Made by a program: the position numbers and the translations under genes. Positions 7,870 to 14,471 of a stretch of 33,524 bases of DNA are shown piece after piece. The notes beneath the pieces were generated by a model, which worked only from the letters and a program-made list of their open reading frames with translations, had not been told where the DNA came from and ran no database searches. This DNA is from CAZFLM01 sp964519955 (GTDB lineage: Bacteria; Armatimonadota; Chthonomonadetes; Chthonomonadales; CAJBBX01). The first letter of the stretch is position 1; the number at the start of each line of letters is the position of its first letter. Location of the stretch: assembly GCA_964519955.1 (NCBI GenBank), contig CAZFLM010000072.1:1-33524 (forward strand), read 5' to 3'.

Positions 7870-8097
7870 GACAGCGTCCTGCAAGGGGCCATGCGAGACC
7901 ACTAGGAACTCAGCGCTCGGTTGCCCGGCCTGGCGATCGAGCCGGAGCAAAGGGAGGATGGTCGCTGGATCGCGGAGGCACCCGCGATCCCTGGCGCTCC
8001 CGCCTACGGCGCCACACGTGAGGCGTCGGTCCAGCGTGCACGGGTGATCGCCGGTGAGGCACTGACCGCCCAAACTGAACGCGGATCTGGTTCCTAG
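7870..8097 (+). pseudogene. Decayed duplicate of the HicB-like gene
   Basis: Read from 7870 in one frame, this region translates to DSVLQGAMRDH, stop (TAG 7903-7905), then ELSARLPGLAIEPEQ, REDGRWIAEAPAIPG and APAYGATREASVQRA, ending at TAG 8095-8097. It aligns without gaps to DRVLEVAMKDR through PGALAYGATPEEAVLRA of the intact HicB-like gene at 7090-7362. The internal stop breaks the copy. A TTG at 7921 could in principle start a 58-residue remnant, but I see no ribosome binding site there. The proteins are clearly related but well diverged, so this is an old duplication or a second acquisition. Confidence 0.75.
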
Positions 8098-8122
8098 CCC
8101 GCCCCATTGATGGGTTGTACTG

Positions 8123-8148
8123 GACGGGCAGGGACGCCCATCCCACCA
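8123..8148 (+). repeat. Hairpin repeat type A, single copy
   Basis: Arms GACGGGC and GCCCATC around loop AGGGAC, followed by CCACCA. It is preceded by GGGTTGTACTG and followed by GGGCACTCGTGCATC, flanks shared with other copies in the window. Confidence 0.9.
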
Positions 8149-8269
8149 GGGCACTCGTGCATCGCTTCGGCTGGATCTGCCACGCCGCCTAACGCGCGGG
8201 CACTGGCGCCTACCGTGACGCGACCGAACCTACCACACCATGCTCATACCCCTACTCCTTGGAGCCATC

Positions 8270-10231
8270 ATGAATACCCCCGCACCTGACGCAGCGCGCT
8301 GGACGATTGGCGCGAAGGCCGGCATCGTCTGGAACGTGGCGGCGGACGCCAAGCTGCCGCACTGCGACCACATCGAGATGAGCGGGCGGCGCGTGTCCGT
8401 CGTGGTGGAGTACGCGGTCGACGCGCGGCGCCAGCTCAGCGTGACGCGGCACATCGTGTGGCCGACGCTGCGGATCAAGAAGGACGACGTGCGCGGCTAC
8501 CTCGTGCGGCGGTTCGGGGCGGAAGCCGAGCCGCGCCTGCGCGTCGACGGGAAGGAGTGGACGCCGGGCCCCATCGAGCGCATCGAGTACGACGGCGTGC
8601 TGAAGTTGGTGCATGCGCCCGCCGGCGGGCTGCAGGTCAGGCGGGCGCTGTTCCCCTCCACCACGCGCAGCGAAGTGCTGGAGCTGTGGGAGGCGCGCAA
8701 CGCGGGCGGCGAGGTGCTGGGCGTCGACGTGGCGCCGCTGAACCTGGCGGACGCGGCGGAGGGCATCTACGGGCGCTACGACATCAGCGTGACGACGGAC
8801 CACCCGAAGCGCCCGCCGCAGGCGCTCAAGCCGGGCGAGGCGGTCTCGTTCAGCGTGGTGTATGCGGCGAAGCGGGCGGAGTGGACGGAAGAGCGCCCGA
8901 CCGCCAAGGCCGCGTTCGGCGCGCGGAAGCGCTTCGCGGACAAGATCGCTGCCAACCTGCGCCTGGAGACGCCGGATCCCGTGCTGAACCGCGCGTTCGA
9001 GATGGCGAAGCTGCGGACCACCGAGAGCGTGTTCGACACGAAGATGGGCACGGTGCATTCGCCGGGTGGCGGGCGCTACTACGGCGGCATCTGGGCGAAC
9101 GACCAGGCCGAGTACGCGGGCCCCTTCTTCCCGTTCCTCGGCGAGGCAGGCGCGGACGAGGCGTCGCTGAACTGCTACCGCATCTACCGCACGGTGATGA
9201 CCGACGCGTACGAGCTGCTTCCTTCCTCGTTCGAGGTCGAGGGCGACATCAAGTACCACGCGGGTGGCGACCGGGGCGACGCGGCGATGGTCGCCTACGG
9301 CGCGTCCCGGTTCGCCCTGGCGCACGGGGACGCGAAGGTCGGCGCGGAGCTGTGGCCGGCGATCGAGTGGTGCCTGGAGTACTGCCGCCGCAAGACGAAC
9401 GCGGACGGCGTGGTCGCCTCCGACACCGACGAGCTGGAGGGGCGCTTCCCGACCGGCAAGGCCAACCTGTCCACCTCGACGCTCGCATACGGGGCGCTGC
9501 GAGCCGCCGCGAACCTGGGACGCGCGCTCGGGCACGCGGACGCCGCGGCGGAGTATGACCGGCGGGCCGACGCGCTGCGCGTGGCGATCGAGAGTTACTT
9601 CGGCGCGGAGGTCGAGGGCTTCCACACCTACCGCTACTACGACGGCAACACCGTGCTGCGCGCGTGGATCTGCCTGCCGCTGGTGATGCACCTCGACGAG
9701 CGACGCGAGGGCACCATCGCCGCGCTGTTCTCGCCACGACTGTGGTCGCCGGACGGGCTGGCCACACAGGCGGGCGAGACCACCTTCTGGGACCGCTCGA
9801 CGCTCTACGCGCTGCGGGGCGTGTTCGCGGCGGGAGAGACCGAGACGGCGCTGCGCTACCTGCAGGCGTACAGCAGCCGGCGCCTCCTCGGCGACCACGT
9901 GCCCTACCCCGTCGAGGCGTGGCCGGAGGGCGGGCAGGCGCATTTGGCGGCGGAGAGCGCGCTCTACTGCCGCATCTTCACCGAGGGGCTGTTCGGCATC
10001 GAGCCGACGGGCTTCCGCTCGTTCCGCTGCCTGCCGCGCCTGCCCGAAGGCTGGCCGTACATGGCGCTGCGGCGCGTGATGGCATTTGGCGGCCCGCTGG
10101 ACGTGCTGGCGGCCCGCAAGGGCGAGGCGATCCGCGTGGTGGTTCGGCGCGGCCCGCGTGCCCTGTTCGACGAGACCCGACCCGCCGGCGAGGCGTTCAC
10201 CGTGGTACTGCCGTCCGAGCATGGCGAGTGA
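8270..10231 (+). CDS. Putative (alpha/alpha)6-barrel glycoside hydrolase
   Basis: 653 residues from ATG 8270, chosen because TTGGAG lies just upstream; an in-frame ATG at 8240 would add 10 residues (MLIPLLLGAI) and has no clear site. There is no convincing signal peptide, so it may be cytoplasmic. The N-terminal ~230 residues look like a beta-rich supersandwich domain. Residues about 240-620 have the helical-hairpin pattern of six-hairpin glycosidases (FEMAKLRTTESVF, GGRYYGGIWANDQAEYAGPF, DGVVASDTDELEGRFPTGKA, DGLATQAGETTFWDRSTLYA). These place it with families such as GH15/65/78/116 in fold only. The family and substrate are not recognisable by eye. It sits upstream of a secreted GH10 enzyme, and its last 57 coding bases up to 10213 are duplicated just downstream. 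Confidence 0.75.
   Translation: MNTPAPDAARWTIGAKAGIVWNVAADAKLPHCDHIEMSGRRVSVVVEYAVDARRQLSVTRHIVWPTLRIKKDDVRGYLVRRFGAEAEPRLRVDGKEWTPGPIERIEYDGVLKLVHAPAGGLQVRRALFPSTTRSEVLELWEARNAGGEVLGVDVAPLNLADAAEGIYGRYDISVTTDHPKRPPQALKPGEAVSFSVVYAAKRAEWTEERPTAKAAFGARKRFADKIAANLRLETPDPVLNRAFEMAKLRTTESVFDTKMGTVHSPGGGRYYGGIWANDQAEYAGPFFPFLGEAGADEASLNCYRIYRTVMTDAYELLPSSFEVEGDIKYHAGGDRGDAAMVAYGASRFALAHGDAKVGAELWPAIEWCLEYCRRKTNADGVVASDTDELEGRFPTGKANLSTSTLAYGALRAAANLGRALGHADAAAEYDRRADALRVAIESYFGAEVEGFHTYRYYDGNTVLRAWICLPLVMHLDERREGTIAALFSPRLWSPDGLATQAGETTFWDRSTLYALRGVFAAGETETALRYLQAYSSRRLLGDHVPYPVEAWPEGGQAHLAAESALYCRIFTEGLFGIEPTGFRSFRCLPRLPEGWPYMALRRVMAFGGPLDVLAARKGEAIRVVVRRGPRALFDETRPAGEAFTVVLPSEHGE
10157..10213 (+). 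repeat. 57-bp direct repeat, copy 1 (inside the glycoside hydrolase gene)
   Basis: Encodes RALFDETRPAGEAFTVVLP at the C-terminus of the gene at 8270-10231. An identical 57-bp copy occurs 205 bp downstream at 10362-10418. Confidence 0.95.
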
Positions 10232-10299
10232 GGGCGAGCGGGCCGAGCGGGCCGAGTGGGGCGAGCGGGGCGTGCGGGGGCGTGCGGGGACGTGCGGGC
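10232..10299 (+). repeat. Low-complexity GC-rich run with approximate 10-bp period
   Basis: Repeated variants of GAGCGGGCC, then GTGCGGGG, immediately after the glycoside hydrolase stop codon and before the type D repeat. It is simple-sequence DNA with no coding sign. Confidence 0.7.
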
Positions 10300-10300
10300 C

Positions 10301-10352
10301 GGCGATTCAAGTCGCGCCTAAGAGCGGCACAAAGTCCGCCTGCGCGGACCCC
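10301..10352 (+). repeat. Double-palindrome repeat type D, copy 1
   Basis: A GGCGATTCAAGTCGCGCC segment is followed by GCACAA and the palindrome AGTCCGC-CTGC-GCGGAC (from 10333). It lies between the two copies of the 57-bp direct repeat. Three more copies are at 13586-13877. Confidence 0.85.
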
Positions 10353-10361
10353 AACCGAGAC

Positions 10362-10418
10362 CGTGCCCTGTTCGACGAGACCCGACCCGCCGGCGAGGCG
10401 TTCACCGTGGTACTGCCG
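10362..10418 (+). repeat. 57-bp direct repeat, copy 2 (noncoding)
   Basis: Identical to 10157-10213. It lies between the type D repeat and the GH10 gene, ending 26 nt before that gene's start. Confidence 0.95.
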
Positions 10419-10444
10419 GAGACGACACACGACGGAGAGTGACC

Positions 10445-12220
10445 ATGTTCCGATCGCAAGTGTTGTGGCTCGCATCGGCCCTGGTTCTAGCGGCGCTGCC
10501 CGCGGTAGCGCGCGCCCAGAGCCTGCTCGACACGCAGCCGTGGGGGTTCATGACTCCGAGCCCGGCCGACGCCAAGATGGAGAAGGTGGCGGCGGAGGGC
10601 AAGCCGGGCGGCGCGACGGAGGCCATCCGGGTCACCGTGACGAAGGCGAGCGACCCGTTCTACCTCATCATGCTGATGAAGGAGGTACCGGTCGAGGTGC
10701 CCGACGGGAGCCGGCTGCGCCTGAGGTTCTGGGCCAGGTCGGCGACGCGCAACCCGCTCCGCGCCGTCGTCGAGCAGGCCGGGCCGCCGTACACCGCGGC
10801 GATCAACCAGTCGCCCACGCTGACGCCGGAGTGGCAGCAGTACACCGGGACGGGCATCGCGCCGGGGTGGCCGGCCAGGGGCTGCGGCGTGCGCCTGCAG
10901 ATGGGCCACCAGCCGGGCGTGGTGGACATCGCGGGTGTGACGCTGGAGAACCTGGGGCCCGATCCGAGTTCGACAGCCGCGAAGGCAGCCATCGAACCGG
11001 CCGCGGTGAAGAAGCGCATCGAGCAGGTCCGGAAGGCCGACCTCGCCATCACCGTGACGCGGCGCGGGAGGCCCGTTCCGATGGCGCGCGTGCAGGTCGA
11101 GATGAAGCGCCATGCGTTCCTGTTCGGGTGCAACATCTTCGGGCTGAACCCGGCGGACGGCGGCGACCTGCAGCGGGCGTACCAGGACCGCTACCTGGCG
11201 CTGTTCAACTACGCCACGCTCCCGTTCTACTGGGGCGCGTTCGAGCCCAAGCAGGGCGAGCCGCAGAACGACCGGCTGATGGCGATGGCGCGGTGGTGTT
11301 CTGAGCGCGGCCTGGCCGCGAAGGGCCACCCGCTCGTCTGGCACGAGGTGTGGCCGGGCTGGGCGCCGACGGACGTGGACCAGTCGATGTCCCTGCTCCG
11401 GGCGCGGATTTTGGACCTGATCCCACGCTACAAGGCGCTGGTGCGGTACTGGGACGTGCAGAACGAGGCGACCGCGTCGGCGCAGTACCCGAAGACCGGT
11501 GTCGGCCAGTGGGCCAAGCGGGACGGGGCGTCCGCGATGGTCGCGACGACGCTGGGCTGGGCTCGAGATGCGGCGAAGGGCCTGGGCGACACGCTGCTCT
11601 ACAACGACTACGACACGGGCGACTCCAACGTGGCGCTGCTGACCGAGCTGAGGAAACGCGGCGCCCTGCCGGACGCCATCGGCATCCAGTCGCACATGCA
11701 CGGCCAGCCCTGGAAGCTGGAGCAGGTGTGGGCGGTCGCGGAGCGGTTCAGCCAGTTCGGCAAGCCGATCCACTTCACCGAGACGACGGTGATCAGCGGC
11801 GACATCCGCCCGTTCAGCATGGCGAACCCGCCGAGCGACTGGGTGACGACGCCGGCGGGCGAGGCGCGCCAGGCGGACTACGTCGAGCGCTTCTACTCCA
11901 TCCTGTTCAGCCATCCCAGCATCGAAGCGATCACATGGTGGGACTTCAGCGACGCCAGCGCGTGGCTCAACGCGCCCGCCGGCTTCCTGCGCAAGGACAT
12001 GTCGCCGAAGCCGGCCTACGATCGTCTGATGAAGCTGATCCACCACGACTGGTGGACGACGGCCGACGGCGAGGCGGGGGCAGACGGCACGTACAAGGTG
12101 CGCGCGTTCCAAGGTGACTACGAGGTCGTGGTGACGGCGCCCGATGGGGCGAAGACGAAGGTGTCGTTCCAGATTCCGATCGGGGCCAAGAGCAAGCGGG
12201 TGGCGGTGAAGCTGCCGTAG
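10445..12220 (+). CDS. Secreted GH10 family endo-1,4-beta-xylanase-like enzyme
   Basis: 591 residues. ATG at 10445 follows GGAG (10434-10437) with 7 nt spacing; GTG at 10439 is in frame but less likely. A signal peptide spans about residues 1-25 (LPAVARAQ end). Residues about 30-175 look like a carbohydrate-binding beta-sandwich. The GH10 barrel runs from about 225 to 525: KRHAFLFGCNIFG, WGAFEPKQGEP, KGHPLVWHEVWPGWAP, then WDVQNEA with the acid/base E341, GIQSHMHGQPW, and IHFTETTV with the nucleophile E446. ITWWDFSDASAWLNAPAGFL and KPAYDRL complete the barrel. About 60 C-terminal residues form a small beta domain. GH10 enzymes hydrolyse xylan backbones with retention. Both catalytic glutamates are present, so activity is expected, though the substrate could be another beta-1,4-glycan. 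Confidence 0.93.
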   Translation: MFRSQVLWLASALVLAALPAVARAQSLLDTQPWGFMTPSPADAKMEKVAAEGKPGGATEAIRVTVTKASDPFYLIMLMKEVPVEVPDGSRLRLRFWARSATRNPLRAVVEQAGPPYTAAINQSPTLTPEWQQYTGTGIAPGWPARGCGVRLQMGHQPGVVDIAGVTLENLGPDPSSTAAKAAIEPAAVKKRIEQVRKADLAITVTRRGRPVPMARVQVEMKRHAFLFGCNIFGLNPADGGDLQRAYQDRYLALFNYATLPFYWGAFEPKQGEPQNDRLMAMARWCSERGLAAKGHPLVWHEVWPGWAPTDVDQSMSLLRARILDLIPRYKALVRYWDVQNEATASAQYPKTGVGQWAKRDGASAMVATTLGWARDAAKGLGDTLLYNDYDTGDSNVALLTELRKRGALPDAIGIQSHMHGQPWKLEQVWAVAERFSQFGKPIHFTETTVISGDIRPFSMANPPSDWVTTPAGEARQADYVERFYSILFSHPSIEAITWWDFSDASAWLNAPAGFLRKDMSPKPAYDRLMKLIHHDWWTTADGEAGADGTYKVRAFQGDYEVVVTAPDGAKTKVSFQIPIGAKSKRVAVKLP

Positions 12221-12245
12221 GGGTGGTGCGTGGCGGCGGGGTCCC

Positions 12246-12660
12246 GCTTGCTGGCGCGCGCGGCTCTGACCATTCGCGAGGGGCTGTGCGGTGCGGCGGG
12301 TGCCCGGCGCGACGCGGAGGTCGCGCCCCACGGGGTGGTGCNNNNNNNNNNNNNNNNNNNNNNNNNNNNNNNNNNNNNNNNNNNNNNNNNNNNNNNNNNN
12401 NNNNNNNNNNNNNNNNNNNNNNNNNNNNNNNNNNNNNNNNNGGGTGCCCGGCGCGACGCGGAGGTCGCGCCCCACGGGGTGGTGCGGGGCGAGGGGCTTG
12501 CGCTTGCTGGCGCGCGCGGCTCTGACCCTTCGCCAGAGGTTGGGCGGGGCGGGGGGTGCCCGGCGCGACGCGGAGGTCGCGCCCCACGGGGTTGTGCGGC
12601 GCGAGGGGCTTCCGCTTGCTGGCGCGCGCGGCTCTGACCACTCGAGTGGGGGTTGTGCGG
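12246..12660 (+). repeat. 112-bp tandem repeat with 8-bp hairpins (type C)
   Basis: Units contain GCTTGCTGGCGCGCGCGGCT and the hairpin GGCGCGAC-GCGGAG-GTCGCGCC followed by CCAC. Hairpins are at 12306-12327, 12450-12471 and 12562-12583, with 112 bp between the last two. A 100-N gap interrupts the array. It fills the 468 nt between the GH10 and SDR genes, where I see no gene. Confidence 0.9.
12342..12441. other. Scaffold gap (100 N)
   Basis: Exactly 100 N inside the type C tandem array. The round length suggests a placeholder, so the true size and copy number are unknown. Confidence 0.95.
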
Positions 12661-12688
12661 GGCGGCAGGCTGCATCGGAGAGGGTTGC

Positions 12689-13456
12689 ATGGGAGATCGG
12701 TTGGCGGGCAAGGTGGCCATCGTCACGGGTGCGACGGGCGGCGTCGGCGAGGGCATCGCGAAGCGGCTGGCGGCCGAGGGCGCGTCCGTGGTCGTCTCGG
12801 GGCGGCGGCCGGAGCCCGGCGAGCGGGTCGCGCGGGACATCGCCGAGGCGGGCGGCGCGGCGGCGTTCGTGCGGGCTGACATCGGCGCGCCGGAGGACTG
12901 TGTTGCGCTCGTTGCAGCCGCTCGCGAGCGGTTCGGCGGCGTGGACATCCTGGTAAACAACGCAGCGGATCTGGCGTCGTACGACTTCGCGGAGCTGACG
13001 CCGGAGCAGTGGGACGCGGCCTTCGACGCCAACGTGCGCGGGCCGATGCTGCTGGCGCGCGACGCGATCCCATCGATGCGGGAGCGCGGCGGCGGGTCGA
13101 TCGTCAACATCGGCACGTGCATGGCCTACCGGGGGCCGCTGGACCGCATCGCGTACGCCTGCTCGAAGGGGGCGCTCCTCACGTTGACGAAGTCGCTGGC
13201 GGGTTCGCTGCTGCACGACCGCATCCGCGCGAACTGGATCACCGTGGGCTGGGTGGCGTCGCCGCAGGAGATCGAGCTGCGGACGCGCACGCATGGCGAC
13301 GGCGAGCAGTTCCTGCGCGAGACCGAGGCGAAGCGGCCGCTCGGCCGGCACGAGACCCCGGAGGACATCGCTGCGGGGGTGCTGTACCTGGTCTCCGACG
13401 ACGCGAGCCACGTGACGGGCTGCGAGCTGAACATCAGCGGTGGGATACGGATCTAG
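12689..13456 (+). CDS. Short-chain dehydrogenase/reductase (SDR) family oxidoreductase
   Basis: 255 residues. ATG at 12689 follows GGAG (12677-12680) with 8 nt spacing and starts the domain at MGDRLAGKVAIVTGATGGVG. The Rossmann cofactor loop TGATGGVGEG is present, followed by SGRRPEP (where a basic residue would favour NADP), RADIGAPED, and VDILVNNAA. The active-site Tyr and Lys are in IAYACSKGAL. The catalytic Ser, normally 13 residues before the Tyr, is replaced by Thr (SIVNIGTCMAYRG). The C-terminus has the classical PEDIAAGVLYLVSDDASHVT and ISGG. SDRs of this length oxidise or reduce alcohols and ketones, often sugars or acyl carriers. Substrate is unknown; nearness to glycoside hydrolases hints at sugar metabolism. 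Confidence 0.9.
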   Translation: MGDRLAGKVAIVTGATGGVGEGIAKRLAAEGASVVVSGRRPEPGERVARDIAEAGGAAAFVRADIGAPEDCVALVAAARERFGGVDILVNNAADLASYDFAELTPEQWDAAFDANVRGPMLLARDAIPSMRERGGGSIVNIGTCMAYRGPLDRIAYACSKGALLTLTKSLAGSLLHDRIRANWITVGWVASPQEIELRTRTHGDGEQFLRETEAKRPLGRHETPEDIAAGVLYLVSDDASHVTGCELNISGGIRI

Positions 13457-13480
13457 CCTGCCCGCTTGCGGATGGTACTG

Positions 13481-13893
13481 GACGGGCACGGAGGCCCATC
13501 CCACCACGGCGCTCGTGCATCACCTGGGCTCGCGCCAGGCCAGTGAGCCAGGCCGGGTTCCTCGCGGGGCCTGGCGCTGCGTGCCGGCGAATGAATTCGC
13601 GCCTGAGGACGGCACAAAGTCCGCCTGCGCGGACTGGGACCACGGAGCGCGCGGGGGCGCGGCTTGGCCTGGCTCTGCGGGCCGGCAAATGAGTCCGCGC
13701 CTGAGGACAGCACAAAGTCCGCCCGCGCGGACTGGAACCATCGCGCGCGTGCATCATCCAGGTTGGCGCGGGCCGGTGGTTGAGGCCGGGTTCCTCGAGG
13801 GGCCTGCCTCTGCGGGCCGGCGAATGAATTCGCGCCTGAGGACGGCACGAAGTCCGCCTGCGCGGACTGGGACCACGGCGCTCGTGCATCATC
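13481..13893 (+). repeat. Composite array: one type A hairpin repeat and three type D double palindromes
   Basis: A type A core lies at 13481-13506. Type D copies follow at 13586-13644, 13684-13740 and 13819-13877. Each D copy pairs GCGAATGAATTCGC (degenerate in the second) with AGTCCGC-CTGC-GCGGACT. Larger units run from CTCGTGCATCA through GGCCGGGTTCCTCG to GGGACCACGGCG and recur at about 13510 and 13748. The array fills the 476 nt between the SDR and acetyltransferase genes, where I see no gene. Confidence 0.9.
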
Positions 13894-13932
13894 GAGGTTG
13901 GGGCAATCGGACGGAAGGTGACCTGCACATTC

Positions 13933-14448
13933 ATGCTTCCCATCGACATACGGCCGGCGACGTTCTTGGACCTGCCCGGCATCAGCGAGATCTACAACGA
14001 GGCGGTGCTGAACACGACCGCGAGCTACGATGAAGAGCCGGAGACGCTGGGCGACCGGCTGCGCTGGTTCGAGGCGCACCTTGCGGCGAACCTGCCGGTG
14101 TTCGTGGCGGTGGAGCGGCGGCGGAAGCCGCGGGTGGTGGGCTGGTGCTCGATCAGCGAGTTCCGGTCGCGCATCGCCTATCGGTACACGGTGGAGAACT
14201 CGGTCTACGTGGCGCCGGGCTGCCAGGGGCGCGGCATCGGGCGCCGGCTGATGACGACGCTGATCGAGGCGGCTCGCGAGCGCGGGTACCATGCCATCGT
14301 CGCGGGCATCGACGCCGACAGCGCCGCGAGCATCAAGCTGCATGGGTCGCTGGGCTTCGTCGAGGTCGCGCGCTTCCGCGAGGTCGGGTTCAAGTTCGGG
14401 CGGTGGCTGGACGTCGTGTTCATGGAGCTGCTACTGGGCCAGGGCTAA
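13933..14448 (+). CDS. GNAT N-acetyltransferase, phosphinothricin acetyltransferase (PAT)-like
   Basis: 171 residues from ATG 13933; an in-frame GTG at 13918 would add 5 residues, and the GGAAGG stretch fits neither start well. The family signature is strong: IRPATFLDLPGISEIYNEAV, TTASYDEEPETLGDRLRWFE, VGWCSISEFRSR, YRYTVENSVYVAPGCQGRGIG. The acetyl-CoA loop is Q98-GRGIG. A conserved segment follows (AGIDADSAASIKLHGSLGF, then GFKFGRWLDVVFMELLL). Members acetylate small amines such as phosphinothricin, methionine sulfoximine or methionine sulfone; the natural substrate here is unknown. It is cytoplasmic. The gene stands directly after the type D repeat array. Confidence 0.9.
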   Translation: MLPIDIRPATFLDLPGISEIYNEAVLNTTASYDEEPETLGDRLRWFEAHLAANLPVFVAVERRRKPRVVGWCSISEFRSRIAYRYTVENSVYVAPGCQGRGIGRRLMTTLIEAARERGYHAIVAGIDADSAASIKLHGSLGFVEVARFREVGFKFGRWLDVVFMELLLGQG

Positions 14449-14471
14449 CATCGCCCTACGGGAGGACCTTG

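Larger units (their letters stand above)
7612..8269 (+). other. Gene-poor stretch with a decayed HicB-like copy and one repeat
   Basis: This 658-nt stretch has no gene I would accept. It holds the HicB-like pseudogene (7870-8097) and one type A hairpin repeat (8123-8148). An open frame at 7517-7792 overlaps the small membrane protein gene; its last part reads VREDLIVVDLSRVL, but I see no ribosome binding site or known family. Confidence 0.6.
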
